A DNA stretch of 64,000 bases, taken from the NCBI GenBank assembly GCA_016709315.1, contig JADJMZ010000006.1, positions 372,001-436,000 on the forward strand. The letters are read 5' to 3'. This stretch comes from Ignavibacteria bacterium. Its GTDB lineage: Bacteria; Bacteroidota; Ignavibacteria; Tepidaquicellales; Tepidaquicellaceae. The position numbers and the translations under genes are program-made. This document shows, in pieces, positions 52,508 through 61,976 of the stretch. Numbering within the stretch: position 1 is the stretch's first letter; each line of letters begins with the position of its first letter. The notes under the pieces are model-generated. The model was not told where the DNA came from. It ran no database searches and saw only the letters and a list, made by a program, of their open reading frames with translations.

Positions 52508-52846
52508 ATGCTGAGTTTTACAGTAGCTGTTTATATCACAGTAGCTTTATTAGGAATTTATCTCTTTACAAAACTATTCTCAAAAAATCCTTCAAAATTT
52601 ATTATCGGTATAATTCACGGATCGCTGGGACTTTTCGGAATTGCCTGTCTGATATTTTATGTTTCATTCAGTGGTGCAGACAGTCCTGCAATAAGCATAC
52701 TGCTTTTTGTTGCAGCGCTTTTTGTAGGCGGTGGAATGCTTGCTGCAAAAATGACAAAGAAAAAATTTCCTTTATGGATAGCATTAATTCATATAGCATT
52801 TGCAGCAACAGGAATTTATTACCTTATAATCTTCTGGCTAAAATGA
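52508..52846 (+). CDS. Small membrane protein, four helices, unknown function
   Basis: 112 residues with four hydrophobic segments (SFTVAVYITVALLGIYLF; FIIGIIHGSLGLFGIACLIF; ISILLFVAALFVGGGMLAAK; WIALIHIAFAATGIYYLIIF). The second and fourth both have G-x-x-H-x-x-x-G-like or IHIAF-x-x-TGI pattern with a His each, so it looks like an internal duplication of a two-helix hairpin with an HxxxG/IH motif. Family not recognised. It stands alone between repeat-rich DNA on both sides. Confidence 0.75.
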   Translation: MLSFTVAVYITVALLGIYLFTKLFSKNPSKFIIGIIHGSLGLFGIACLIFYVSFSGADSPAISILLFVAALFVGGGMLAAKMTKKKFPLWIALIHIAFAATGIYYLIIFWLK

Positions 52847-53124
52847 TTTCGAAATTATTTTATTAAATTGATTTCTTCTCGAATTAGTCCATGCTCGTGG
52901 CTAGTGGCATCCATTGGGTCACCCTGATTGGATCCCCGCTAAAAGCATGCCTGCCTCGCGGCAAGGCGGGCGGGGATGACAGTATGGGGTTTCAGTATTC
53001 TCGATACATATTGGCAGTATTGAAATTCAGTTTTCTGAAAAATCAAAACTATGTTGCAAGTATAAACTAATAGTATTAATTTGTTGCAATCAATTCAAAT
53101 TCATAAATCAAAATCAATTAATTC
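52847..53124. other. Intergenic region with GTCATCCCCGC-type element
   Basis: No gene seen. 52930-52980 reads GGATCCCCGCTAAAAGCATG then GGCGGGCGGGGATGAC, the reversed relative of the element at 30292-30391. Confidence 0.65.
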
Positions 53125-55284
53125 ATGAAGATAAAGCTATATCTGATTTCAGGTTTACTCTTCTTTTTTATTGCGGGAAGTGTATTCTCACAGGGATTCA
53201 ACAGCATTCATACTCCGGACGGAGTGTATATAATTGCTGCAGGAAATGCAGGAAAGATCTACCGGTCAACAAACGCAGGAACTACATGGTCGAGCTATAC
53301 AGTCTCTTCAGATAATCTAAGATCTGTATTCTCTCTCGGAAATGACGTTTGGATCGGAGGAAGCAACGGTAATGTTTATAAGACAACAAAGAGTAATTCT
53401 CCTGTGACTGCAGTTAATACAGGATCTACAGTAACACTGAATTCAGTTTGTTTTGTAAATGCTAATACCGGGTTTGTCTGCGGTGATGGCGGAAGTTTAT
53501 ACAAAACTGTGAACAGCGGACTTAACTGGAGCATTTCCAATTCAGGAATTACAACTGAGAATCTGAATGCAGTAAGTTTCAGTGATGAAAACAACGGCGT
53601 TGCAGTTTCAAAAGGAGGGAAGATTTTCATAACGACAAATGGCGGTTCAGACTGGACAGTTACTGCCGGTGTTACAACAAACGATCTCCTTGATGTAAAA
53701 TATTTCACTGACGGTATTATCGCAGTCGGTAACAACGGAACAATATTAACAAAAGAAACTGCAGGAAGCTGGAATACAGTAATTACAAGAACTGAATCTG
53801 ATATCAGAGGAGTAACAGGATCATCTCTCAGCAACGCAAGAGTATGCGGCGGCGGCGGATTTATAAGGAACAATCTTAACAGCAGAAGTAATTTCTTTAA
53901 CTTTGAGATTAATCCGATGATGGCTAATCTTGTTGATATTTTTTATTATGACGCTAATACAGGATTTGCGGTCAGCAGTCTTAACAATGCTATAATAAAG
54001 ACTACAAACGGAGGTCAAAGCTGGGATCTTCCATCAGGCACAGGAGTTTCATACAACTGGGTTCAGAAAACCCCGAGCGGAAGCGGTATTGGAAATAATC
54101 TTTGCATGCATCCAAAAGATAAAAATTCAGCTTTCGTAGTTTACGGAAACAAAGTTTATGTAAGCAGGGACAGATCGGAAACCTGGACACAGATCTCAAC
54201 TATTTCAATAGGCACAAGAGCTCATTCATTTTATGTAAGTCCAAATGATACAAATATCTGGCTCGCTGCAATAGAATCAAGTCCCGATTGTATAGTCAGG
54301 ACTACAAATTACGGTCTCACCTGGTCAAATATAATTGCTTATGATTTCAGCTCTTACGGACAGCCGCTTGAAATGGATCAGAATAATCCTTCGACATTTT
54401 ACTTTGCACCTTCCAACTCATCAGGATTGGGAGTATTTAAATCTACAAACAACGGAGCTAATTTTACTTTGATCTCTGCTTACAATAATTCTGCAATAAA
54501 TCAGCCGTGTGATCTCATTGTAATGTGGGACAGCTCGAATGTAATTTACATGGGAGATGACGGCGCAGATATATTTAAATCCACAAACTCCGGATTGACG
54601 TGGAATCAGGTAAAGCCAGGATCATCATCTGAAGTGCCTTCGATGTGTAATTCGGTTTTTGATAAAAGCATTTGCTATGCGACAACATGGGGAAGTTCGC
54701 AGGTATTCAAGACATCAAACCACGGCGACACATGGAGCATAACTTCAAATAATTCAGGAAGCGGATGGGGATCAGATCTATGCCGTGAAGATCCGACACT
54801 TGTACTTACAGGAAATTACGGATCACAGGCGTATCTTACAACAAACGGCGGAGCAAATTTCTTCAACGTGAATACAGGATTAAGCGGAGCAGGCGCAGGA
54901 ATTATGGTACCTGAAAGAGGATACATGCTCAATATGCAGACAGGATCTTTGTATAAATTAAATGTAGTTTATACAGTTCTGACAAATGTAAATGAAAACA
55001 ATGTCTCAAATCTGAATCCCGGAAATTATGAACTTTCGCAGAACTATCCAAATCCGTTCAATCCATCTACAAACATAAGATTCTCTTTACCGAATTCAGG
55101 AATTATCTCATTAAAAGTTTATGATCAGATTCGTAAAGAAGTAACTTCGCTCGCTGAAGGTTTTAGAAATGCAGGAACTTACGAGATCAGTTTTAATGCA
55201 GCAAATCTTTCTTCCGGAATATTTTTCTACAAACTTGTTACAAATGATATTTCATTGACAAAGAAAATGATACTTGTGAAATAA
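53125..55284 (+). CDS. Large T9SS-secreted BNR/Ycf48-like double propeller
   Basis: 719 residues. Signal peptide MKIKLYLISGLLFFFIAGSVFSQ. The first half has Ycf48/BNR blades (KIYRSTNAGTTWSSYTVSSD, SLYKTVNSGLNWSISNSGIT, KIFITTNGGSDWTVTAGVTT, AIIKTTNGGQSWDLPSG). The second half has a further set (KVYVSRDRSETWTQISTI, CIVRTTNYGLTWSNIIAYDF, DIFKSTNSGLTWNQVKPGSS, QVFKTSNHGDTWSITSNNSG), suggesting two propellers. T9SS domain ends it (LSQNYPNPFNPSTNIRFSL ... GIFFYKLVTN ... TKKMILVK). Probably a surface-binding protein like the 28298 gene product. Confidence 0.88.
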   Translation: MKIKLYLISGLLFFFIAGSVFSQGFNSIHTPDGVYIIAAGNAGKIYRSTNAGTTWSSYTVSSDNLRSVFSLGNDVWIGGSNGNVYKTTKSNSPVTAVNTGSTVTLNSVCFVNANTGFVCGDGGSLYKTVNSGLNWSISNSGITTENLNAVSFSDENNGVAVSKGGKIFITTNGGSDWTVTAGVTTNDLLDVKYFTDGIIAVGNNGTILTKETAGSWNTVITRTESDIRGVTGSSLSNARVCGGGGFIRNNLNSRSNFFNFEINPMMANLVDIFYYDANTGFAVSSLNNAIIKTTNGGQSWDLPSGTGVSYNWVQKTPSGSGIGNNLCMHPKDKNSAFVVYGNKVYVSRDRSETWTQISTISIGTRAHSFYVSPNDTNIWLAAIESSPDCIVRTTNYGLTWSNIIAYDFSSYGQPLEMDQNNPSTFYFAPSNSSGLGVFKSTNNGANFTLISAYNNSAINQPCDLIVMWDSSNVIYMGDDGADIFKSTNSGLTWNQVKPGSSSEVPSMCNSVFDKSICYATTWGSSQVFKTSNHGDTWSITSNNSGSGWGSDLCREDPTLVLTGNYGSQAYLTTNGGANFFNVNTGLSGAGAGIMVPERGYMLNMQTGSLYKLNVVYTVLTNVNENNVSNLNPGNYELSQNYPNPFNPSTNIRFSLPNSGIISLKVYDQIRKEVTSLAEGFRNAGTYEISFNAANLSSGIFFYKLVTNDISLTKKMILVK

Positions 55285-55306
55285 GTACATTGATTTTATA
55301 AAATTT

Positions 55307-55341
55307 AAAAGCCGGTTGATAAATCAGCCGGCTTTTTTTTT
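55307..55341 (+). terminator. Intrinsic terminator
   Basis: AAAGCCGGTTGAT pairs with ATCAGCCGGCTTT (one G-T mismatch position) around AA, followed by a T9 run, 23 bp after the stop of the propeller gene. Confidence 0.9.
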
Positions 55342-55422
55342 GAGAAAAATTTTTGAAACTTAGTTGATGTTTTGACATTGCAGGATTTGCACACATGAAT
55401 TCAACTTTTCCAAGAAGGAATA

Positions 55423-55530
55423 GCCTCTAAGTCTCCCGTTTAGCGAGGCCTGCTCCGCAAGGCGAGCGAGCAAAGACTCAAAGTTAATAACTTTCAAAAC
55501 AAATTCTTTGAGACTTGGAGACTTAGAGGT
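55423..55530. repeat. GACTCAAAG hairpin, copy 3
   Basis: CCTCTAAGTCTC at the left and GAGACTTGGAGACTTAGAGG at the right are inverted. AAGACTCAAAGTTAATAACTTT and its relatives make the inner part, interrupted by TAGCGAGGCCTGCTCCGCAA. Related copies at 28115 and 38597. Confidence 0.7.
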
Positions 55531-55586
55531 TTTGCTCATAAATTCTTTATAAGATTATCTGCGGGGCTTGGGAATGAGAAGTGTTG

Positions 55587-58500
55587 TCAGTCAAATTGAA
55601 CCGGAATCTCAGAAACAGGTTTGATCACAATTTCATCTTCAACTGTTTTCGATTCAGTTGATGAGAAGTAAGAGTAAATTGCCGGTACCATATACAATGT
55701 CAGAAATCCGGAAAACATTAATCCGCCGACGACAGCTATTCCGAGAGATATCCTGCTTCCTGCTCCGAATCCGAGTGCAATGGGAAGTATTCCCAGAATG
55801 GTTGCTGATGTTGTCATTAATATCGGTCTGAATCTTTGCAAAGCGGATTGAACAACAGCTTCGGATTTTATTAAACCTTCTTCTTTTTTCTGATTTGCAA
55901 ATTCAACAATAAGAATTGCGTTTTTAGTTACGAGTCCAACGAGCATAATTATTCCTATCTGACTGAAAATATTTATCGTCATATCGAAGTACCAGAGTGA
56001 GAGTAATGCTCCTGCCAGAGCAAGAGGAACAGTAAGAATTATAATGAAAGGATCTACAAAACTTTCAAACTGCGCTGCCAGAACCAGATAGATAATTATA
56101 ATAGCGAACAGGAATACATAGAGAAGACTTGACGAACTCTCTTCAAAATCTTTTGACTGTCCTGAAAAAGCAGTTGAGAAACTTTCATCAAGCACTCTGC
56201 CTGCAATTTCTTTCATTGCTGCATTGCCGTCTCCTAATGTAAATCCGGGTTTCAGTCCTGCAGATATAGTTGCGGATACATTTCTGTTGAATCTGAATCT
56301 TGAAGTTGGCACCGCCTGTTCGTCTAATTTGACAAGACTTTCAAGCTGTATCATCTTTCCTTCAGAATTCTTTACAAAAAGTGATTTAAGATCTGCCGGC
56401 TTATCCCTGTTTTCTCTCGAGAACTGACCGATGACCTGATACTGCTTTCCGTCTTTAAGAAAATATCCCATGCGCTGTCCTCCGAATGCAATCTGAAGCG
56501 TCCTTCCAATATCCTCAACGGATACTTTCAGGTCTGCAGCTTTTTCCCTGTCAATTGTCAGAGATATTTCCGGTTTATTCACTTTAAGATTTACATCAAC
56601 GAACTGAAGTCTCGGATCTTTGTTTGCTTCGTCAAGAAATACCGGAAGCGCTTCCACGAGTTTGTCATAGTTCTGCGCCAGTACGACAAACTGAACCGGT
56701 TGTCCTCCGAACCTGCCTCCGATTGTCGGCGGCTGTGAAAGGGATACCCTAACTCCTGAGTATTTATTAACTTCCCTTGACAGTTTTCTGAAAACTTCTT
56801 CCTGGGATTTAGTCCTTTGTTCCGGATCAGATAAATAAATATTAACAGTGCCGTTATTAACTGCACCTCCTCCGCCAGCTGCTATTTCCATTGGGAATGT
56901 CGCTTCCGGAATTGAATCCATTACATATTGTCCGATGTCCCTCAGATATTTTTTTGTGAATTCAAAAGAAGAACCTTCGGGAGCGGTTAATGAAACTCTG
57001 AGATTGGATCTGTCTTCGAGAGGAGCAAGTTCAGTTTTTAATGTGGATCCGAGAAAGTAAATAAGTACAATTATCAGACCCATTATAAGAAAGCTTACCC
57101 ATCTTACGCTCATAAAAAATTCAAGACTTTTTCTGTAAAATTCATTTAACCAGTTAAAAAAAGGTTCGGTTATTTTGTAAAAAAACGAAGGCTCGTGTTT
57201 TGTCAGAAGTCTTGAACTCAGCATCGGACTCAATGTAAGAGCGACGAATGCAGAGATCATGACCGAACCTGCAATGACAACTGCAAATTCCCTGAACAAT
57301 CTTCCTGTCAGTCCCTGCAAAAACATTATTGGAAGAAATACTGCAGCAAGAGTTATAGTTGTCGATACTACAGCGAAGAAAATTTCTTTTGATCCTTTGT
57401 AAGCCGCCTGAATGGGGGACATACCCTGTTCAATTTTTGAATAAATATTTTCCAGTACGACTATGGCGTCATCGCATACCAGTCCAATGGAGAGAATAAT
57501 ACCAAACAGAGTGAGTACATTAATTGAAAAGCCGGCGAGATCCATCAGGAAGAATGTAGCTATTATTGAAACCGGAATAGCAATAACCGGAATGAATGTT
57601 GATCTCCAGTCTCTCAGAAACAGATAAATTATAAGCACTACAAGACCGAAAGCAATGAAAATTGTTTCTTCCACTTCTTTGACGGTTTTCTGAACAAATG
57701 AAGAGAAATCAAAAACCACTTCAGCTTCGATCCCGGGAGGCAGTTCCTTTTTTATCTGTTCAAATCGTTTCTGAAATTCTTCAGAGATATTAAGCACATT
57801 TGCGCCGGGCTGCGGAAGTATGGCGACATTCACACCGATTACTCCGTTGCCTCTTACTTCATTCCTCTCATTTTCTGCTCCGTATTCTGCCAAGCCGATA
57901 TCACTCATTCTAACAATGCTGCCGTCCTGCTGCTTTACAATTATATTGTTAAATTCCTTAGGAGTTGATAATCTGCCGAAAGTTTTGATCGTGAGTTCAG
58001 TATTGTCACCTTCAATCCTGCCTGACGGGAGTTCGAGATTTTCCTGTGAAAGCACTCTCTGAATATCGGACGGAGTCAGGTTATATGACTGAAGCTTGTC
58101 AGGATCAAACCGAAGGCGCATTGCGTATTTCTTTTCACCGAACAGACGCGTTGAACTTACACCCGGAATTGTCTGAACCTTTTCAGAAATTACATTTAAT
58201 GCAAATTCATTAACATCAAGAATGCTCTTTGTACTGCTTCTGATAAAGACAATGATAATGGGAACTGCATCCGCATCAGCTTTTTCTATCACCGGATTTT
58301 CAATATCAGGAGGCAATTGCCTCAGCACTCTTGAAACTCTGTCTCTGACATCATTTGCTGCTGCATCAATGTCTTTACTGAGTTCAAATTCCACTGTTAT
58401 CTGACTCTGCTGTTCGCGGCTTGTACTCGACATTATTTTAATTCCGTCAATTCCGTTGATGGACTGTTCAAGCGGCTCTGTTATCTGAGCTTCTATTACA

Positions 58501-58670
58501 TCTGAATTAGCTCCGGGATATGAAGTGGAAACTGTAATTACTGGCGGGTCAATGTTGGGATATTCCCTTACTTCAAGATTCAGAAATCCCGTAATACCGA
58601 AAAGCACAAGTATTATTGAAAGTACGATCGAAAGTACAGGTCTTTTTATACAGACTGATGACAGGCTCAT
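55587..58670 (-). CDS. RND efflux transporter, AcrB/MexB-like (HAE1) inner-membrane pump
   Basis: 1027 residues. N-terminus SLSSVCIKRPVLSIVLSIIL is typical. Twelve membrane segments flank two periplasmic loops. The proton-relay Asp pair in TM4 is seen in GIILSIGLVCDDAIVVLENI, and GSVMISAFVALTLSPMLSSR follows in TM6. The C-terminal half has the matching parts (IIIYLVLAAQFESFVDPFII, GIIMLVGLVTKNAILIVEFA). It expels drugs, bile-like compounds or other hydrophobic agents with an adaptor and an outer-membrane channel. The adaptor gene is just upstream on the same strand; no TolC-like channel is in the window. Confidence 0.95.
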   Translation of the reverse strand: MSLSSVCIKRPVLSIVLSIILVLFGITGFLNLEVREYPNIDPPVITVSTSYPGANSDVIEAQITEPLEQSINGIDGIKIMSSTSREQQSQITVEFELSKDIDAAANDVRDRVSRVLRQLPPDIENPVIEKADADAVPIIIVFIRSSTKSILDVNEFALNVISEKVQTIPGVSSTRLFGEKKYAMRLRFDPDKLQSYNLTPSDIQRVLSQENLELPSGRIEGDNTELTIKTFGRLSTPKEFNNIIVKQQDGSIVRMSDIGLAEYGAENERNEVRGNGVIGVNVAILPQPGANVLNISEEFQKRFEQIKKELPPGIEAEVVFDFSSFVQKTVKEVEETIFIAFGLVVLIIYLFLRDWRSTFIPVIAIPVSIIATFFLMDLAGFSINVLTLFGIILSIGLVCDDAIVVLENIYSKIEQGMSPIQAAYKGSKEIFFAVVSTTITLAAVFLPIMFLQGLTGRLFREFAVVIAGSVMISAFVALTLSPMLSSRLLTKHEPSFFYKITEPFFNWLNEFYRKSLEFFMSVRWVSFLIMGLIIVLIYFLGSTLKTELAPLEDRSNLRVSLTAPEGSSFEFTKKYLRDIGQYVMDSIPEATFPMEIAAGGGGAVNNGTVNIYLSDPEQRTKSQEEVFRKLSREVNKYSGVRVSLSQPPTIGGRFGGQPVQFVVLAQNYDKLVEALPVFLDEANKDPRLQFVDVNLKVNKPEISLTIDREKAADLKVSVEDIGRTLQIAFGGQRMGYFLKDGKQYQVIGQFSRENRDKPADLKSLFVKNSEGKMIQLESLVKLDEQAVPTSRFRFNRNVSATISAGLKPGFTLGDGNAAMKEIAGRVLDESFSTAFSGQSKDFEESSSSLLYVFLFAIIIIYLVLAAQFESFVDPFIIILTVPLALAGALLSLWYFDMTINIFSQIGIIMLVGLVTKNAILIVEFANQKKEEGLIKSEAVVQSALQRFRPILMTTSATILGILPIALGFGAGSRISLGIAVVGGLMFSGFLTLYMVPAIYSYFSSTESKTVEDEIVIKPVSEIPVQFD

Positions 58671-58671
58671 A

Positions 58672-59742
58672 TTAATTCAGCTTTTCGATCTTTACTTTAG
58701 AATTATTTTTTAATTTTAGAATGTTGGTGGTAAGCACAGTATCTCCTATGCTTATGCCTGATGTGATCTGAATTTCCTTTTCCGATCTGAATCCTGTTTC
58801 GACATCTTTAAGAATTGCTGCGCCGTTATTATAAACAAAAACACTTTGTCCCTTAAGCTTTGGTATCAGAGCTTCCGAAGGTATCATCATAATATTCTCA
58901 TCTTTTTCAAGCTTAAGTTTTACTTTCACAAAAGATCCGGGCAAAAGTTTATTTCCCTTATTCTGTGAAATGGCTCTTAGTACAATGCTTCTTGTGCTTT
59001 CATTTAAATTCGGATCATAAGACACGACTCTCGCAGTAAAACTTTCATCATAACCTTCCATTGTAAAATTAATATCCATACCTTTGCTGAACATACTGAT
59101 ATATTTTTCAGGAATAGAGAAATCAATTTTTACTTTTCCGATATCCTGAACTGTAGTGAGTACTACAGAACTATTGACAAGACTTCCTTTGCTTACATTT
59201 CTGGATCCGGTAATTCCGGAAATAGGGGAGCTGATGTATGTCTTTGCAAGTTCAATTTCAAGAATCTCAATATCTGCTCTTATTTTTTCAATATTTGTCT
59301 GTCTGATTTCAAATTCATCCGGAGTGAAAAGTCCTTTATCAAGAAGCTGCTTTTCTCTTTCTTCCTGCTTTAAATTCAGGTCTTCATCAATATTCAGTTT
59401 ATTAAGTCTGGCAACAATGTCTGCATCATCAAGTCTGAAAAGAAGTTTACCTTCCGGCACAAAAGATCCTTCATTAAAATAAATACCTGTAATTTTTCTG
59501 GACAATTCGCTTTTGATCTCCACTTCTTCATTAGCGACTACAGTTCCGACAGTCGATACTTCGTTTTCAAGTTCGCCTGTCTTGACAATAACTGCATCTG
59601 CCGGCAGCATTTGATTCTGCTGATTAGGATTACCTGAGACAGGTTCCTTGTTTTTGTCAGATAATAATTTTGGAACAATCAGGAGAGCTCCGGCAACTAT
59701 TAATAATAATACAACTGAGATATTTCGTACGGTTTTATTCAA
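58672..59742 (-). CDS. RND efflux adaptor (membrane fusion protein)
   Basis: 356 residues. N-terminal anchor/signal (ISVVLLLIVAGALLIVPKLL). The barrel-sandwich (lipoyl) halves VGTVVANEEVEIKSELSRKI and LAKTYISSPISGITGSRNVS flank a short coiled-coil hairpin (LNLKQEEREKQLLDKGLFTP). A beta-barrel domain (IDFSIPEKYISMFSKGM) and membrane-proximal domain follow. It is the periplasmic link between the RND pump and an outer-membrane channel. It overlaps almost with the pump gene (1-bp gap), so both are co-translated. Confidence 0.93.
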   Translation of the reverse strand: MNKTVRNISVVLLLIVAGALLIVPKLLSDKNKEPVSGNPNQQNQMLPADAVIVKTGELENEVSTVGTVVANEEVEIKSELSRKITGIYFNEGSFVPEGKLLFRLDDADIVARLNKLNIDEDLNLKQEEREKQLLDKGLFTPDEFEIRQTNIEKIRADIEILEIELAKTYISSPISGITGSRNVSKGSLVNSSVVLTTVQDIGKVKIDFSIPEKYISMFSKGMDINFTMEGYDESFTARVVSYDPNLNESTRSIVLRAISQNKGNKLLPGSFVKVKLKLEKDENIMMIPSEALIPKLKGQSVFVYNNGAAILKDVETGFRSEKEIQITSGISIGDTVLTTNILKLKNNSKVKIEKLN

Positions 59743-60059
59743 TTTGTTTAAAGAGGTTAATGCAATATAGTGTTAATATAAATTTTAATAAATGTTTAAT
59801 AATTCCTTAATCTTCAAATATTTTTGCAGCCGCCGGGGGCCCTGTTTTTTTCCGTTGGGTTTTTTTTTTTGGGGGGGGAAAAATTAATTTTGATTATTGC
59901 GCTTTGAGTTTGAGACTATTCTTTTAATGTTGTGTTGTAACTTACTTAATATGTTTTGTCATGTACAAAGAAAGTTTTGGACGCATGAGAAATTAGATAG
60001 ACATAATTAATTAATTTCCGCATTTTGCGAATATAAAAAATTATTAAATTCATTCTTGT
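59743..60059. other. Intergenic region with a homopolymer-rich tract
   Basis: 317 bp, no gene. 59827-59885 is strikingly skewed: GCCGCCGGGGGCCC, seven T, GGG, twelve T, eight G, five A. This may be a sequencing or assembly artefact, or a real slippery tract. Confidence 0.6.
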
Positions 60060-61808
60060 ATGAAAAGAAGAGACATGATATTAAAAGCTTTGCAGGCAGG
60101 CGCTCTGATAAGCGCTGCAAAGCCGCTGCAGATTTTTGCAAATGAAAAAAAAGATGCGGTGCTTACAGAAATGACAGGTAATCCGCTGAGATTTCCTCCT
60201 GTTTTTACAAACGGCGGTACGATGTCGCTTGCAACATCAAATGTTAATGTATGGCCCGGTCAAACGACACAGGTCCTTGCGATAAACGGTTCGTACCCGG
60301 GACCTTCGGTAGTTGTAGAAAAAGGTTCGACTTTTACTGCACAATTTTCTAATCAGCATAATGAACCGGCGACGATTCACTGGCATGGTGTAAACGCTCC
60401 GGAACTAATGGACGGACATCCAAAGGATGCTGTTCCGCCGGGAGGAAATTATACTTATACTTTTCCTGTGATAAACAGAGCCGGTACATATTTCTATCAT
60501 TCTCATGCTGATATGCTTACAGCCGAACATGTTTACAGAGGATTTGCCGGTTTTTTTATTGTTACTGATCCTGCAGAAATTCCGCTTGGACTTCCCAGAG
60601 GAAATTTTGATATTCCTCTTTGCATTCAGGACAGAAGGGCAGCTAATATTCCGCAGTTCACATATTCTCCTTTAATGAATGATGTCATCTACGGATATCT
60701 TGGCGATGCGCCTTTAATAAACGGTACTCCTGATGCTTATTTTGAAGTGAGCAAAACATTGTACAGATTCAGAATTCTTAACGGCTCGAATGCCAGAATT
60801 TATAAGATAGCTTTATCAGACAACAGACCATTTCACATAGTGGCTACAGACGGCGGATTAAAAGACTCTGCTGTTCAGGTAACATCTTTTTTCATTTCAC
60901 CCGGTGAAAGGACTGATATACTTGTAGATTTTTCACCTTATACTATCGGACAGAATATGACTCTTAAATCTCTTGCGTTTACAGCGCCGGGGGGCGGAAG
61001 TTATGTTCAGGGAACTGAACTGAATCTGCTGAGATTTGATGTGACAGGAAATACTTCTTCAGGTGGAATAGTACCGGCAACACTTCCGCCGATAACTTAT
61101 TTTAATCCTGCAGATGTTCAGACTGTAAGAAACTTTACACTAACTATGAGTGGCGGTGGAATGAATATGCACAGGATAAACGGACTGACTTTTGTGATGG
61201 ACAGGATTGACTGGCAGACTCCTTTGAATTCTCTTGAAGAGTGGAAGATCTTAAACGCCAGCAATAATATTCATCCGATGCATAGTCATTCGGAACAGTT
61301 CCAGGTTTATTCAAGGAACGGAAGCACTGATCTTCCTCCTGCTGACAAAGGATGGAAAGATACTGTACTCATTTATCCGTTTGAAACAGTTCGTCTTCTT
61401 GTAAGATTTACCGGATACAAGGGAATATTTTTATTTCATTGCCATAACCTTGAACATGAGGATGACGGAATGATGCTTAATTATAAAATTACTGATCCTA
61501 TAGGAATCAATGAGCATAATTCAAATGTAGCTGACGGATATGAACTTGGTCAGAATTATCCTAATCCTTTTAATCCTTCTACTAATATTAAATTTGAAAT
61601 TCCGAAAGACGGGAATGTATCACTGAAGTTGTATGATCAGCTTGGAAAAGAAATTTATACTATGATTGACGGTTTCAGGAGAAAGGGCAGCTATGAAGTC
61701 AGCATTAATGCGGATATTATAAATGGAGGACTGTCTTCGGGAGAATATTTTTATAAACTTGCCGCAGATAATGTGCTGATCAGTAAGAAGATGATGCTGG
61801 TTAAGTAA
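60060..61808 (+). CDS. Multicopper oxidase with Tat-like signal and T9SS sorting domain
   Basis: 582 residues. N-terminus MKRRDMILKALQAGALISAA has a twin-arginine motif (RRDMIL) and a mild hydrophobic core, as in Tat-exported cuproproteins. Three cupredoxin domains carry all four copper motifs: TIHWHGVNAPE, TYFYHSHADM, NIHPMHSHSEQ and FLFHCHNLEHEDDGMM. Met in the last motif suggests a type 1 Cu axial ligand. The C-terminal ~85 residues are a T9SS sorting domain (LGQNYPNPFNPSTNIKFEI ... GEYFYKLAAD ... SKKMMLVK). It would oxidise phenols, metals or Cu(I) at the outer surface. Tat export followed by T9SS is rare in my recollection. Confidence 0.9.
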   Translation: MKRRDMILKALQAGALISAAKPLQIFANEKKDAVLTEMTGNPLRFPPVFTNGGTMSLATSNVNVWPGQTTQVLAINGSYPGPSVVVEKGSTFTAQFSNQHNEPATIHWHGVNAPELMDGHPKDAVPPGGNYTYTFPVINRAGTYFYHSHADMLTAEHVYRGFAGFFIVTDPAEIPLGLPRGNFDIPLCIQDRRAANIPQFTYSPLMNDVIYGYLGDAPLINGTPDAYFEVSKTLYRFRILNGSNARIYKIALSDNRPFHIVATDGGLKDSAVQVTSFFISPGERTDILVDFSPYTIGQNMTLKSLAFTAPGGGSYVQGTELNLLRFDVTGNTSSGGIVPATLPPITYFNPADVQTVRNFTLTMSGGGMNMHRINGLTFVMDRIDWQTPLNSLEEWKILNASNNIHPMHSHSEQFQVYSRNGSTDLPPADKGWKDTVLIYPFETVRLLVRFTGYKGIFLFHCHNLEHEDDGMMLNYKITDPIGINEHNSNVADGYELGQNYPNPFNPSTNIKFEIPKDGNVSLKLYDQLGKEIYTMIDGFRRKGSYEVSINADIINGGLSSGEYFYKLAADNVLISKKMMLVK

Positions 61809-61809
61809 A

Positions 61810-61876
61810 TTTGGAATTGGGAATTTCGGATTGGGAATTTTTTGATTTTGGATTTTAGATTGATGATTTTAGATTT
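61810..61876. repeat. GGAATTTCGGATT / GATTTTAGATT string
   Basis: Consecutive words GGAATTGGGAATTTCGGATTG then GATTTTGGATTTTAGATTGA then TGATTTTAGATTTG directly follow the multicopper oxidase stop. It is the same family as 21990-22145 and the coding stretch at 52108-52137. Confidence 0.6.
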
Positions 61877-61976
61877 GTTTTTTCAGGGTTCTGCGTAAAA
61901 AAATTCAACAATAATAGGATCTTCTCAAATTGGAGTAAATCTGCTGAATCATTAAATGCTTTTTCCAATACGTTTA

